From Agarophyton chilense (lineage: Eukaryota; Rhodophyta; Florideophyceae; Gracilariales; Gracilariaceae), in NCBI GenBank assembly GCA_030374765.1, contig JARGXX010000122.1, forward strand, positions 36,042 through 100,041: DNA of 64,000 nt, given 5' to 3'. Under the pieces are notes generated by a model that saw only the letters and a program-made list of their open reading frames with translations, made no database searches and had not been told where the DNA came from. Below are positions 31,720 through 41,241 of the stretch, piece after piece. The translations under genes and the position numbers were made by a program. Position 1 is the first letter of the stretch; each line of letters starts with the position of its first letter.

Positions 31720-34077
31720 ATGGCAAAAGGATACACAAGACCAGTCCTGAATGGGGCATTCCCTCTTCCCATCCCGGACGAGATACTAGAAGCTCATGAA
31801 GATCTCATTGCAAAAAGGAAGCTTACATTGATTTTAAGGTCCAAAACAATCACTGACATTCCCTTGGCAGTTGGTGATCAGGTGCAGATATTTATCAAAG
31901 AGCAAAATGCCAAACGAGGTAAATGGTCTGCTCCGAAAGTGATTCTTTCGTTTGACAAAGCTACCGGAATAATATCAGTACCCGGGAAGCGCGGAAAAAA
32001 TTTAACAGCTGCTATCGAAGATGTTCGCCCTGCCCTCAAAGAAGACAGCATTGCATCAATGATACAAGAAGCAATTGACATATTGGAATGGAACGTTGAT
32101 GAGTGTATTGAAACGGTTTTATCCACCCCCCCTACAGTTACTTCTCCAAAATATGGTCACTCCAAGGCATGCAAAGAAGAAAATATTGAACCCTATGTTG
32201 ATCAAACGTTTCAGAATGGAACAGGTGATAGTTATAATGCCCTTCCCTCGAGTGGGGACAACATCGAGGTATTTTGGCCTCTAGACAATGTGTATTACCC
32301 TGGAACAATTGGAGCTGCAGATGATAACAAGGTCACTGTTAATTATGATGACGGTGAGACTGAGACACTAGATCTTGAACAAGAGACCTGGAGATACAAT
32401 AACACCGACATCCTAGAAGCAAACTCTGTGATTCCACTGAAGATTACAAGCTCTGAGCAAGAAGTTCTCCAACACTACAAGAATCATTTCGGATTGAAAG
32501 ATTTTCAATTTTTTCAAGCTCAAGGTTTCACGTCATTCCCACTGATTAATGCTTATGAGAAAGAAGAGAAGAAGTTCAAAGAGACAGTTAACGTGGTACA
32601 CAAATCAGATATCCCACGGAATGCCAACATAATCTCTAGCCATGTCATATACAAGATTAAGAATAATGATGACAACACCCTTCAGATGAAAACACGCATA
32701 GCCCCACACGGAAACATGGATCGCGAGAAAAATGACCTGAAAACAGATTCAGCGACGTGTTCACCTGCTGGGATACGAATACTTTTGTCACTGGCAACTA
32801 TCTTCAAGTGGTGTATAGCTAAAATCGATTTTAAGAGCGCGTTTCTCCAGACTGGAAAAGCTGAAAGAGATGTTTATGTTATTCCTCCCAGAGAAAGTTT
32901 GGACAAGAATCACCTATGGCTATTGCTAACTGCGGCCTATGGCTTGGTAAATGCCAACGCCAAGTGGCAAGAGCTCAGTGACAATCTTTTGAAGTCTTTC
33001 GGATTCGTTCAAATACTTTTTATCCCGCAAATGTTCCTTAAGACTGATATGACTGGAAAACTAATTTTAGTCTCTGTCAAAATCGTTGACGATGTCCTTC
33101 TTGGAGGTCCGAGGGATTTAGTTGGGGAAACAATCCAGAAAATTCAAGCCTCGTATGAACTCGGTACGATATGTTATGGTCCTGGCACATTTCTGTTTTA
33201 TGGACTACAAATTTCTCAGGAAGATGATTTCACTATTCATGTCAATGCAGATGCTAAACTGCAGTTGTTGGAGTCATTCCCTATAAGCAGACAGAGACGA
33301 AGAGAAATCAATGAGAAAATGACTGCGATTGAAGAAAAAAGCTTCCGATCTGTCAGCAGTTCACTTGGATGGCTTGGTATAGCAGCTTCGCCGCTGTGTG
33401 CCTTTTATGCGAGCTATTTACAGCAAAAGATACCGCAAGGAACAGTCCATACGCTAATCTCACAGATTAACATTTTACGACTACTGAAAAAACTGGGGAC
33501 AACTATACAATACACAAGACCCCGAGACAAGAGCTCATACCAAATGTCAGTCCTCGCGTTTTCTGATGCTAGTCGACTGGTTGATCATGGCCAGCTTGGT
33601 TTTTGTATTGGCCTGCTATTTGGGCAATGTCAAGAAGGGGCTATTTTTCACACCATCTCTTGGTGTAGTCACAAATCTAAGCGACCAGTGAAATCAATCG
33701 GCGCTGCAGAAATAATGGCTGCTGGAGAAGCAATTGATGACGCCAAACGAATCGCTGATGCCTACAGACAGCTGCTAACAATGGAAATAGAAGTGATATT
33801 GGTGCTTGATTCCAAAGATCTATTTACATCATTGTCCACATGCCGAAACTCGATTGACAAATCTATAAGAGGAGATGTGAGTGTTATCAGGTATGAATTT
33901 GAAACACACAACGTCAACAAAATATCGTGGATACCAGGAAAGCTGAACATTGCTGATCCGCTGACAAAACCAAACAGCCCTCTTTGCGAGACGCTGAACC
34001 TGACATTGTACTCTGGAAAGCTAGCACTCGGATTTACTGAGTCAGAGACAAAAGAAAGCAAATACTCTACAGGTTGA
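31720..34077 (+). CDS. Element A body 1: integrase C-terminus, reverse transcriptase, RNase H
   Basis: 785 codons from the first ATG. Sequence conserved with element B (ISNDLYGN, AKG) begins upstream of this ATG, so translation probably enters from the integrase frame. Residues 50-110 are the SH3-like integrase tail. Residues 178-225 resemble a Tudor/Agenet-type module (SGD, WPLD, YYPG, YDDGE). The RT has its first Asp at 370 in AKIDFKSAFLQ and I-V-D-D at 455-458 where copia elements have Y-V-D-D. RNase H has Asp616 (SDAS), Glu664 (AAEIMAA) and Asp697 (LDSKD), then IPGKLNIADPLTK. TGA stop. It encodes replication enzymes that act on element RNA in cytoplasmic particles. Confidence 0.88.
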   Translation: MAKGYTRPVLNGAFPLPIPDEILEAHEDLIAKRKLTLILRSKTITDIPLAVGDQVQIFIKEQNAKRGKWSAPKVILSFDKATGIISVPGKRGKNLTAAIEDVRPALKEDSIASMIQEAIDILEWNVDECIETVLSTPPTVTSPKYGHSKACKEENIEPYVDQTFQNGTGDSYNALPSSGDNIEVFWPLDNVYYPGTIGAADDNKVTVNYDDGETETLDLEQETWRYNNTDILEANSVIPLKITSSEQEVLQHYKNHFGLKDFQFFQAQGFTSFPLINAYEKEEKKFKETVNVVHKSDIPRNANIISSHVIYKIKNNDDNTLQMKTRIAPHGNMDREKNDLKTDSATCSPAGIRILLSLATIFKWCIAKIDFKSAFLQTGKAERDVYVIPPRESLDKNHLWLLLTAAYGLVNANAKWQELSDNLLKSFGFVQILFIPQMFLKTDMTGKLILVSVKIVDDVLLGGPRDLVGETIQKIQASYELGTICYGPGTFLFYGLQISQEDDFTIHVNADAKLQLLESFPISRQRRREINEKMTAIEEKSFRSVSSSLGWLGIAASPLCAFYASYLQQKIPQGTVHTLISQINILRLLKKLGTTIQYTRPRDKSSYQMSVLAFSDASRLVDHGQLGFCIGLLFGQCQEGAIFHTISWCSHKSKRPVKSIGAAEIMAAGEAIDDAKRIADAYRQLLTMEIEVILVLDSKDLFTSLSTCRNSIDKSIRGDVSVIRYEFETHNVNKISWIPGKLNIADPLTKPNSPLCETLNLTLYSGKLALGFTESETKESKYSTG

Positions 34078-34082
34078 GGTTC

Positions 34083-34097
34083 AAAAAGAAAAGAGAA
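34083..34097 (+). promoter_or_regulatory. Polypurine tract of body 1
   Basis: AAAAAGAAAAGAGAA lies just before the middle LTR, as expected for the primer of plus-strand DNA synthesis. Repeated at 38810-38824 before the last LTR. Confidence 0.75.
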
Positions 34098-34101
34098 TCA
34101 A

Positions 34102-34359
34102 TGTGAATGTTGAGTTACAGAGACTCACTTTCAATGGACGTGAAGTACTGGTCAAGTAACCGGCTGTGAGAAACTGTCCATGCAACAATGAATCTGTGTG
34201 AGTACTGACATGCAATAGACCATCTGATATATAAGACAGAACACTGCACTTGTTCTTGACAAGTGGACCGTCACAGAGGTTCTCCCCATTTTTGATAAAC
34301 TACCTCTGATCGTTATCTGATACCGCTACCACTGTCAACCGTATTCTCAATTATTCATT
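34102..34359 (+). repeat. Shared middle LTR of element A dimer
   Basis: Serves as 3' LTR of body 1 and 5' LTR of body 2. Preceded by ATCAA and followed at once by the second primer-binding site; no target duplication flanks it. Confidence 0.92.
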
Positions 34360-34362
34360 GTT

Positions 34363-35925
34363 ATGGGCCCAGACCCAGATTCTACGTTACCGAAGGGGCT
34401 ACCAACGCGGCCAAGATTTTCTTGGAACCTCAAAAGTGTCCCTTGGACTGATGGTCTTGGAAACCAGGAAGAATATGCCTCTTCCGTTGATTTATGGAAT
34501 TCGTTCCATGATATGCTACCAGATTCAAATTCTAATAAGATTCCAAGTGCGCTAAGGGGAATTATGCTACAGTCAAAGCTCTACGGTAGAGCCAAGGATC
34601 TTTGCAAAGCAATATCCGCTGAAGATATTCGAGCCGTTGATGGACATAAGGTTATCGTGAATGCAATTTACAAACGTGATTCTCTCTCTGTGGTTAGTGA
34701 GGTTTATCAAGCGTTCATGACAATGCTAAACACTCGTCGCCGCGGTAATGAGAGCTATCTAAACTTCGAGGCACGCTTTGCAGCTCAAGTATCCAAACTG
34801 ACTGCTACATCTGGTAGTTGCAAATTGCCGGAGGCAATGAATGCATTCATGTTACTTGCAAACTCTGGTGTTGAAAATGGGCAACGAGTATCGGTGCTTG
34901 CTGCTGTTGCTACCAATGATTCGATTGCTACTAATGCTGACACGGAAGCATTTCTACAAGCCGTATCCTACGAAAAAGTTGCATCTGTGCTTCGTCAGTG
35001 TGATCACACAACTACAGAGCCGATGGAAACCTTATCAACCAATTCAATCAATGGATTCAATAGGCATCCACGCCGAAAACTGTCCCCTGATGCGCTTCTG
35101 GATCTGAAGAGCAAAAGTAAGTGTCGGAAATGTCACAAGTACGGACATTGGGCTGTTGATCACAATGCCGATGGGTCCTTGAAACCTGGGACCATGTCTA
35201 GTGAGACGCAAGAGAAGCAGTCAACTCCGTCTGAGAACCAAAAGAAAACGATAACGTTCAACATGGCAAACCTGCATTATCTCGCTCCAGCCTATGAAGC
35301 TCCAGAACCTATTATTGGCCCGTTGTTAGATGATGGTGCACCGTATAGCGGAATTGGTATCACTGAATTCAAAATGCTACAGCCTACCGTTTTGCCTGGG
35401 TGGAACGGGACATTCGAACCACTACCCGAGGGCATACAACAAGGAAGCGTGTGGCAGTATGGCTCCGGCCAGCATGCCAGTGAACAGCGACGCATACTTG
35501 GATCTGTCAAATTTAATGTAAGGACGGATATGGGAAACACTGCATCTGTTACGCACCTTGTGATTCAGGGATCCTCGCAGTGGGTCATAGGAAGAAATGT
35601 TACCCGGAAATGTAACATCTTACACGTTGATGCAAACAGGTTTGTTCTTCCTGGTTTGCAAGATTCGATTGCTCTTGAGGATAGCTCGTACCACAGCTAC
35701 ATACCGTTCAATGTATTTGTACCAAAATTTTATACTCCGAAACAAAATAATTCAACAGAGCTATTCTGTGCGGCTGCTCAGTTTGATGGAGAGAACTCCA
35801 GCAGGCCTTGGAAAGAGCTCAAGAAATTGGTTGACAAAGTGCATCAGCATGTTTGTGGTCATTCTTCTTTTTCGGATATCAAGATATTATTGGAAAGAAA
35901 CAAACTATGGAGCCCCGATGTGTAG
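34363..35925 (+). CDS. Element A body 2: Gag, protease and start of integrase
   Basis: 520 codons, identical to body 1 apart from Leu to Phe at the position encoded near 35640. Same CCHH knuckle, DDGA protease motif and terminal TAG at 35923-35925 within the integrase zinc-binding module. The ATG again lies within the primer-binding site. Confidence 0.85.
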   Translation: MGPDPDSTLPKGLPTRPRFSWNLKSVPWTDGLGNQEEYASSVDLWNSFHDMLPDSNSNKIPSALRGIMLQSKLYGRAKDLCKAISAEDIRAVDGHKVIVNAIYKRDSLSVVSEVYQAFMTMLNTRRRGNESYLNFEARFAAQVSKLTATSGSCKLPEAMNAFMLLANSGVENGQRVSVLAAVATNDSIATNADTEAFLQAVSYEKVASVLRQCDHTTTEPMETLSTNSINGFNRHPRRKLSPDALLDLKSKSKCRKCHKYGHWAVDHNADGSLKPGTMSSETQEKQSTPSENQKKTITFNMANLHYLAPAYEAPEPIIGPLLDDGAPYSGIGITEFKMLQPTVLPGWNGTFEPLPEGIQQGSVWQYGSGQHASEQRRILGSVKFNVRTDMGNTASVTHLVIQGSSQWVIGRNVTRKCNILHVDANRFVLPGLQDSIALEDSSYHSYIPFNVFVPKFYTPKQNNSTELFCAAAQFDGENSSRPWKELKKLVDKVHQHVCGHSSFSDIKILLERNKLWSPDV

Positions 35926-36399
35926 AAGTATTTGTCACTGATACTGGAAAAATGCGAGCACTGTTTATGTACCTCTGAGCCAAGAGCCACACGTAAGGTG
36001 TCCTTGAGCACCGTGAACAGAGAGTTCAATGACGTTGTGTGTATTGATCACTTCTTTTTGGAAGCGAACTGCGTCTTTCATATCATGGACTCCAAATCTA
36101 GATACTCCACTGGTGACGTAGTTCCTAACACGTCTATGGCTGAGGCCATTCGTATTTTTGAGCTACTATGGGTAACACCGTTTTGGGTCCCTCAAAGTGT
36201 TTTCTTTGACCCGGCTTTCAAAGCGACAGAATTTACCTCTTACCTACACAACTACGGTATTGAAGCGAGACCAATTCCTCCGAGACGGCACAACAAGAAT
36301 GTAATCGAATCAAAGCATACAGTAATACGAGATATATTAAGCACTCAGCTACTGATTGTTCGTCAGACACAGAAAAACAAATTGTTCAACAAGCTCTAA
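35926..36399 (+). CDS. Element A body 2: integrase, after in-frame UAG
   Basis: Identical to the body 1 integrase segment, with the same catalytic residues, TAA stop and candidate slip site (36372-36378). Confidence 0.75.
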   Translation, partial: KYLSLILEKCEHCLCTSEPRATRKVSLSTVNREFNDVVCIDHFFLEANCVFHIMDSKSRYSTGDVVPNTSMAEAIRIFELLWVTPFWVPQSVFFDPAFKATEFTSYLHNYGIEARPIPPRRHNKNVIESKHTVIRDILSTQLLIVRQTQKNKLFNKL

Positions 36400-36446
36400 G
36401 GATTTCCAATGATTTATACGGGAATGATATATGCTCTGCACAAGAG

Positions 36447-38804
36447 ATGGCAAAAGGATACACAAGACCAGTCCTGAATGGGGCATTCCCTCTTCCCATC
36501 CCGGACGAGATACTAGAAGCTCATGAAGATCTCATTGCAAAAAGGAAGCTTACATTGATTTTAAGGTCCAAAACAATCACTGACATTCCCTTGGCAGTTG
36601 GTGATCAGGTGCAGATATTTATCAAAGAGCAAAATGCCAAACGAGGTAAATGGTCTGCTCCGAAAGTGATTCTTTCGTTTGACAAAGCTACCGGAATAAT
36701 ATCAGTACCCGGGAAGCGCGGAAAAAATTTAACAGCTGCTATCGAAGATGTTCGCCCTGCCCTCAAAGAAGACAGCATTGCATCAATGATACAAGAAGCA
36801 ATTGACATATTGGAATGGAACGTTGATGAGTGTATTGAAACGGTTTTATCCACCCCCCCTACAGTTACTTCTCCAAAATATGGTCACTCCAAGGCATGCA
36901 AAGAAGAAAATATTGAACCCTATGTTGATCAAACGTTTCAGAATGGAACAGGTGATAGTTATAATGCCCTTCCCTCGAGTGGGGACAACATCGAGGTATT
37001 TTGGCCTCTAGACAATGTGTATTACCCTGGAACAATTGGAGCTGCAGATGATAACAAGGTCACTGTTAATTATGATGACGGTGAGACTGAGACACTAGAT
37101 CTTGAACAAGAGACCTGGAGATACAATAACACCGACATCCTAGAAGCAAACTCTGTGATTCCACTGAAGATTACAAGCTCTGAGCAAGAAGTTCTCCAAC
37201 ACTACAAGAATCATTTCGGATTGAAAGATTTTCAATTTTTTCAAGCTCAAGGTTTCACGTCATTCCCACTGATTAATGCTTATGAGAAAGAAGAGAAGAA
37301 GTTCAAAGAGACAGTTAACGTGGTACACAAATCAGATATCCCACGGAATGCCAACATAATCTCTAGCCATGTCATATACAAGATTAAGAATAATGATGAC
37401 AACACCCTTCAGATGAAAACACGCATAGCCCCACACGGAAACATGGATCGCGAGAAAAATGACCTGAAAACAGATTCAGCGACGTGTTCACCTGCTGGGA
37501 TACGAATACTTTTGTCACTGGCAACTATCTTCAAGTGGTGTATAGCTAAAATCGATTTTAAGAGCGCGTTCCTCCAGACTGGAAAAGCTGAAAGAGATGT
37601 TTATGTTATTCCTCCCAGAGAAAGTTTGGACAAGAATCACCTATGGCTATTGCTAACTGCGGCCTATGGCTTGGTAAATGCCAACGCCAAGTGGCAAGAG
37701 CTCAGTGACAATCTTTTGAAGTCTTTCGGATTCGTTCAAATACTTTTTATCCCGCAAATGTTCCTTAAGACTGATATGACTGGAAAACTAATTTTAGTCT
37801 CTGTCAAAATCGTTGACGATGTCCTTCTTGGAGGTCCGAGGGATTTAGTTGGGGAAACAATCCAGAAAATTCAAGCCTCGTATGAACTCGGTACGATATG
37901 TTATGGTCCTGGCACATTTCTGTTTTATGGACTACAAATTTCTCAGGAAGATGATTTCACTATTCATGTCAATGCAGATGCTAAACTGCAGTTGTTGGAG
38001 TCATTCCCTATAAGCAGACAGAGACGAAGAGAAATCAATGAGAAAATGACTGCGATTGAAGAAAAAAGCTTCCGATCTGTCAGCAGTTCACTTGGATGGC
38101 TTGGTATAGCAGCTTCGCCGCTGTGTGCCTTTTATGCGAGCTATTTACAGCAAAAGATACCGCAAGGAACAGTCCATACGCTAATCTCACAGATTAACAT
38201 TTTACGACTACTGAAAAAACTGGGGACAACTATACAATACACAAGACCCCGAGACAAGAGCTCATACCAAATGTCAGTCCTCGCGTTTTCTGATGCTAGT
38301 CGACTGGTTGATCATGGCCAGCTTGGTTTTTGTATTGGCCTGCTATTTGGGCAATGTCAAGAAGGGGCTATTTTTCACACCATCTCTTGGTGTAGTCACA
38401 AATCTAAGCGACCAGTGAAATCAATCGGCGCTGCAGAAATAATGGCTGCTGGAGAAGCAATTGATGACGCCAAACGAATCGCTGATGCCTACAGACAGCT
38501 GCTAACAATGGAAATAGAAGTGATATTGGTGCTTGATTCCAAAGATCTATTTACATCATTGTCCACATGCCGAAACTCGATTGACAAATCTATAAGAGGA
38601 GATGTGAGTGTTATCAGGTATGAATTTGAAACACACAACGTCAACAAAATATCGTGGATACCAGGAAAGCTGAACATTGCTGATCCGCTGACAAAACCAA
38701 ACAGCCCTCTTTGCGAGACGCTGAACCTGACATTGTACTCTGGAAAGCTAGCACTCGGATTTACTGAGTCAGAGACAAAAGAAAGCAAATACTCTACAGG
38801 TTGA
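36447..38804 (+). CDS. Element A body 2: integrase C-terminus, reverse transcriptase, RNase H
   Basis: 785 codons encoding the same protein as body 1, with one silent change before the first RT Asp region (TTT versus TTC in SAFLQ). The Tudor-like segment maps to 36978-37121. Intact, but subject to the same frame change. Confidence 0.88.
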   Translation: MAKGYTRPVLNGAFPLPIPDEILEAHEDLIAKRKLTLILRSKTITDIPLAVGDQVQIFIKEQNAKRGKWSAPKVILSFDKATGIISVPGKRGKNLTAAIEDVRPALKEDSIASMIQEAIDILEWNVDECIETVLSTPPTVTSPKYGHSKACKEENIEPYVDQTFQNGTGDSYNALPSSGDNIEVFWPLDNVYYPGTIGAADDNKVTVNYDDGETETLDLEQETWRYNNTDILEANSVIPLKITSSEQEVLQHYKNHFGLKDFQFFQAQGFTSFPLINAYEKEEKKFKETVNVVHKSDIPRNANIISSHVIYKIKNNDDNTLQMKTRIAPHGNMDREKNDLKTDSATCSPAGIRILLSLATIFKWCIAKIDFKSAFLQTGKAERDVYVIPPRESLDKNHLWLLLTAAYGLVNANAKWQELSDNLLKSFGFVQILFIPQMFLKTDMTGKLILVSVKIVDDVLLGGPRDLVGETIQKIQASYELGTICYGPGTFLFYGLQISQEDDFTIHVNADAKLQLLESFPISRQRRREINEKMTAIEEKSFRSVSSSLGWLGIAASPLCAFYASYLQQKIPQGTVHTLISQINILRLLKKLGTTIQYTRPRDKSSYQMSVLAFSDASRLVDHGQLGFCIGLLFGQCQEGAIFHTISWCSHKSKRPVKSIGAAEIMAAGEAIDDAKRIADAYRQLLTMEIEVILVLDSKDLFTSLSTCRNSIDKSIRGDVSVIRYEFETHNVNKISWIPGKLNIADPLTKPNSPLCETLNLTLYSGKLALGFTESETKESKYSTG

Positions 38805-38828
38805 GGTTCAAAAAGAAAAGAGAATCAA

Positions 38829-39086
38829 TGTGAATGTTGAGTTACAGAGACTCACTTTCAATGGACGTGAAGTACTGGTCAAGTAACCGGCTGTGAGAAA
38901 CTGTCCATGCAACAATGAATCTGTGTGAGTACTGACATGCAATAGACCATCTGATATATAAGACAGAACACTGCACTTGTTCTTGACAAGTGGACCGTCA
39001 CAGAGGTTCTCCCCATTTTTGATAAACTACCTCTGATCGTTATCTGATACCGCTACCACTGTCAACCGTATTCTCAATTATTCATT
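38829..39086 (+). repeat. 3' LTR of element A dimer
   Basis: 258 bp, apparently identical to the other two LTRs. Followed by the right ATCTG target duplication. Confidence 0.92.
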
Positions 39087-39091
39087 ATCTG

Positions 39092-40268
39092 GCCCTTCAT
39101 GCTGCGCGTGGGTGCTGCTGGAGCTTACGGTGTCGCCACCGTGTGGAGAAAGGAACTTGTGCGCACTTGATGCAGAAGACGAAAGCCACAGTTTGAATAA
39201 TAAGTCAATACTCAAACGGCGGCATTGGTGGTATTTTCATTCCCCAGAACTCTCACATCTGTATCAAGGGTCCCATCCGTATTGCACTCGGTTCACGTTT
39301 TGGAACGTAGAGCCGTCCCGAGCAGTCTACTCCCAGTGAATCAGTCACGTTCTTTAACGCTGTGCAGACATTGTGCATCCTTCCAGCCAATCACTCAAAA
39401 AAAGTATGAAGTTTCTTGTATGGAAGAGTGCCTATTCCGAGAACATTGCTTCCTAGCGATAAGAGAATCGGCGGTGTGCGCGTACTGATTGTATTAAAAG
39501 CGGTGTGACGATGATTCGAAGATCTGAATGAACTGGTCTGTCCGATCAATTTCAAAGACAACGTAAACATGACCGGTCGCGAAGAGTGATCAAGGAACAT
39601 GAAAAAAATATCGTTGCATGTGTAACAAATAGAGCCCTTGACGTCGAGCACGGTTTTCGCCCAGCTCCTGTCAGTCCTGTGTGCCATCAGACTGGACGGT
39701 GATCCGAATCCAAGCTGTCCGCTGTCGGCAGCGATGTTGTGTCGGAGCGACTGCGAAATATGCTGCAACGAACTGCAGTTTGTGCGAACCAAAGCACTCT
39801 TTAAGCAGCCACCGAGTCTGCTGCTCTCATTTCTACGAGGTTGAGATAACTGGGCCTTTTCCCGCCACAATGACGGAATTCTGTCTACTGGCTTTTAGCG
39901 ATTTGAAAATGGGGGGGAGGAAAACAATTTCGTAGATGAAAAATGCGCCACACAGCTGTAACAAAATCTTGCGCACAATCGCAGGCCTTTCCTAGCGACA
40001 TAAGTAGGAGATATTCTTGAGTTAGGCGCAAACGGCACTCATAAAGCGCTTCAGACTGACGGCTCATAGACCTCACGCAAAGCATGCCACAGTAACTATG
40101 AAAATTACGGTTTGCAAATGTTATGGAACCTTCATCGCTACAGTTAGGCTGGCGCCTTGCTGTAAATATATCCATATAGAAATAGCAGGGATTTACTAAT
40201 GTGCCAGCCTAATGCGTTGTTGGAAATTGTATGTGACCAATCAGGTACACCTACATATACTTCCTGAC
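39092..40268. other. Spacer between elements A and D, unassigned
   Basis: About 1.2 kb. The longest frame is 159 codons on the minus strand (39870-39391), with no domain I recognise and no sign of coding bias that I can judge. Probably relic sequence. Confidence 0.4.
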
Positions 40269-40372
40269 TGTGACGGACAACGGTGGTCGTTCTCTTTACT
40301 CTCGGGTGCGACGCCGGTCGAGACTATGTCTAGTGCAGTGTTGCACGTGTGTGTCGTGTGTGTGCAGTCTAG
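40269..40372 (-). repeat. 3' LTR of element D
   Basis: About 98-104 bp matching 44920-45023 with few differences; TG at one end and TGTGCA near the other. Unusually short for a copia LTR; the true inner end may be masked by indels. Confidence 0.7.
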
Positions 40373-40414
40373 CTGCGCTGAAAAACTGCCATCAGCGTGG
40401 GTTGTTTGTGCAGT

Positions 40415-40996
40415 CTAGCATTTCCCTGCACGATGATGGTAGTTTGGGGGTGGCGGCACGATGTTGAGGGCGTTTCGAAGTCGAGTGAACGTCTGTTTCT
40501 TGAGCGCTTTCGTCAGAATGTCTGCGAGCATGGATATGGTGGGGGTGTGCTGGATAAGTATGCGCTTGCTTTTGATGAGGTCATGGAGGTAATGTCTGCG
40601 GAGGTGGCAATACTTCCGGTGCTTGGTGGGGGCCGTTTGGTATGCTACCAAGATTGGGGCATTATTGTCCATGTGTAGTAGAGTCGCGGACTTCTGGGAG
40701 TAGCCGATGTAACACAGCAGTCGGCGCAGCCACATTGTTTGCTGAGAGGCCGCTGACGCCGTATGATACTCTGCTTCGCATATCGATAGAGCGATCGTCT
40801 TCTGCTTTGTCGATTGCCACATTACTGGGCTTTTTTTTAAAAGGTGTACTATCCCAGAGTATGACTTTCGATCTGACGCATTTGCGAAACCGCGTCTGCG
40901 TATGATATTAGAGTGGAAGGGGCGGCCTGCTTGTAGAGAATTACGTGGCTTATTGTGCCTTTGAGGTATTTTAGAGAGTAGCGGAGTTGTTCTCAA
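40415..40996 (-). pseudogene. Element D RNase H domain
   Basis: Typical copia RNase H and tail: RKSYSG, VMWQSTKQKTIALS, EAEYHTAS, DNNAPILVA, HRKYCHLRRH, then ADILTKAL. The first catalytic Asp (SYADA) is in a different frame, so a frameshift lies just upstream. Positions 41000-41240 carry, in yet another frame, the RT-RNase H connection (YRQRIGELRYVADSTR, DIAHIISRL). Confidence 0.88.
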
Positions 40997-41241
40997 TTCT
41001 TTTGTGTTGGAGCTTTCATGTTCGTAGCCAGGCGGCTTATAATGTGGGCTATGTCCTGTCTTGTGGAATCAGCTACATAGCGAAGCTCTCCAATTCTTTG
41101 GCGGTATGCGAATTCTTTCTCCGGTGGCAGTGCTGCAGATTGATCGGGTGGGTTTTTGGGGTTTGGTTCGATTTATGGGGTTGGCTTGGGACTACAGTGG
41201 AGAAGGTTGTGTTTTTCGAGGATTGCACGGATGGTATGAGG

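Larger units (their letters stand above)
29375..39086 (+). mobile_element. Copia-type LTR retrotransposon A, tandem dimer with three LTRs
   Basis: Three copies of a 258-bp LTR (29375-29632, 34102-34359, 38829-39086) are spaced exactly 4,727 bp apart, with a complete body between each pair. The outer ends are bounded by the same 5-bp duplication ATCTG (29370-29374 and 39087-39091). The middle LTR has no duplication of its own and is shared. Domain order is Gag, protease, integrase, reverse transcriptase, RNase H, the Ty1/copia order. The bodies differ by one residue in Gag (Leu/Phe, near 30913 and 35640) and one silent base in RT as far as I could see. Confidence 0.95.
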
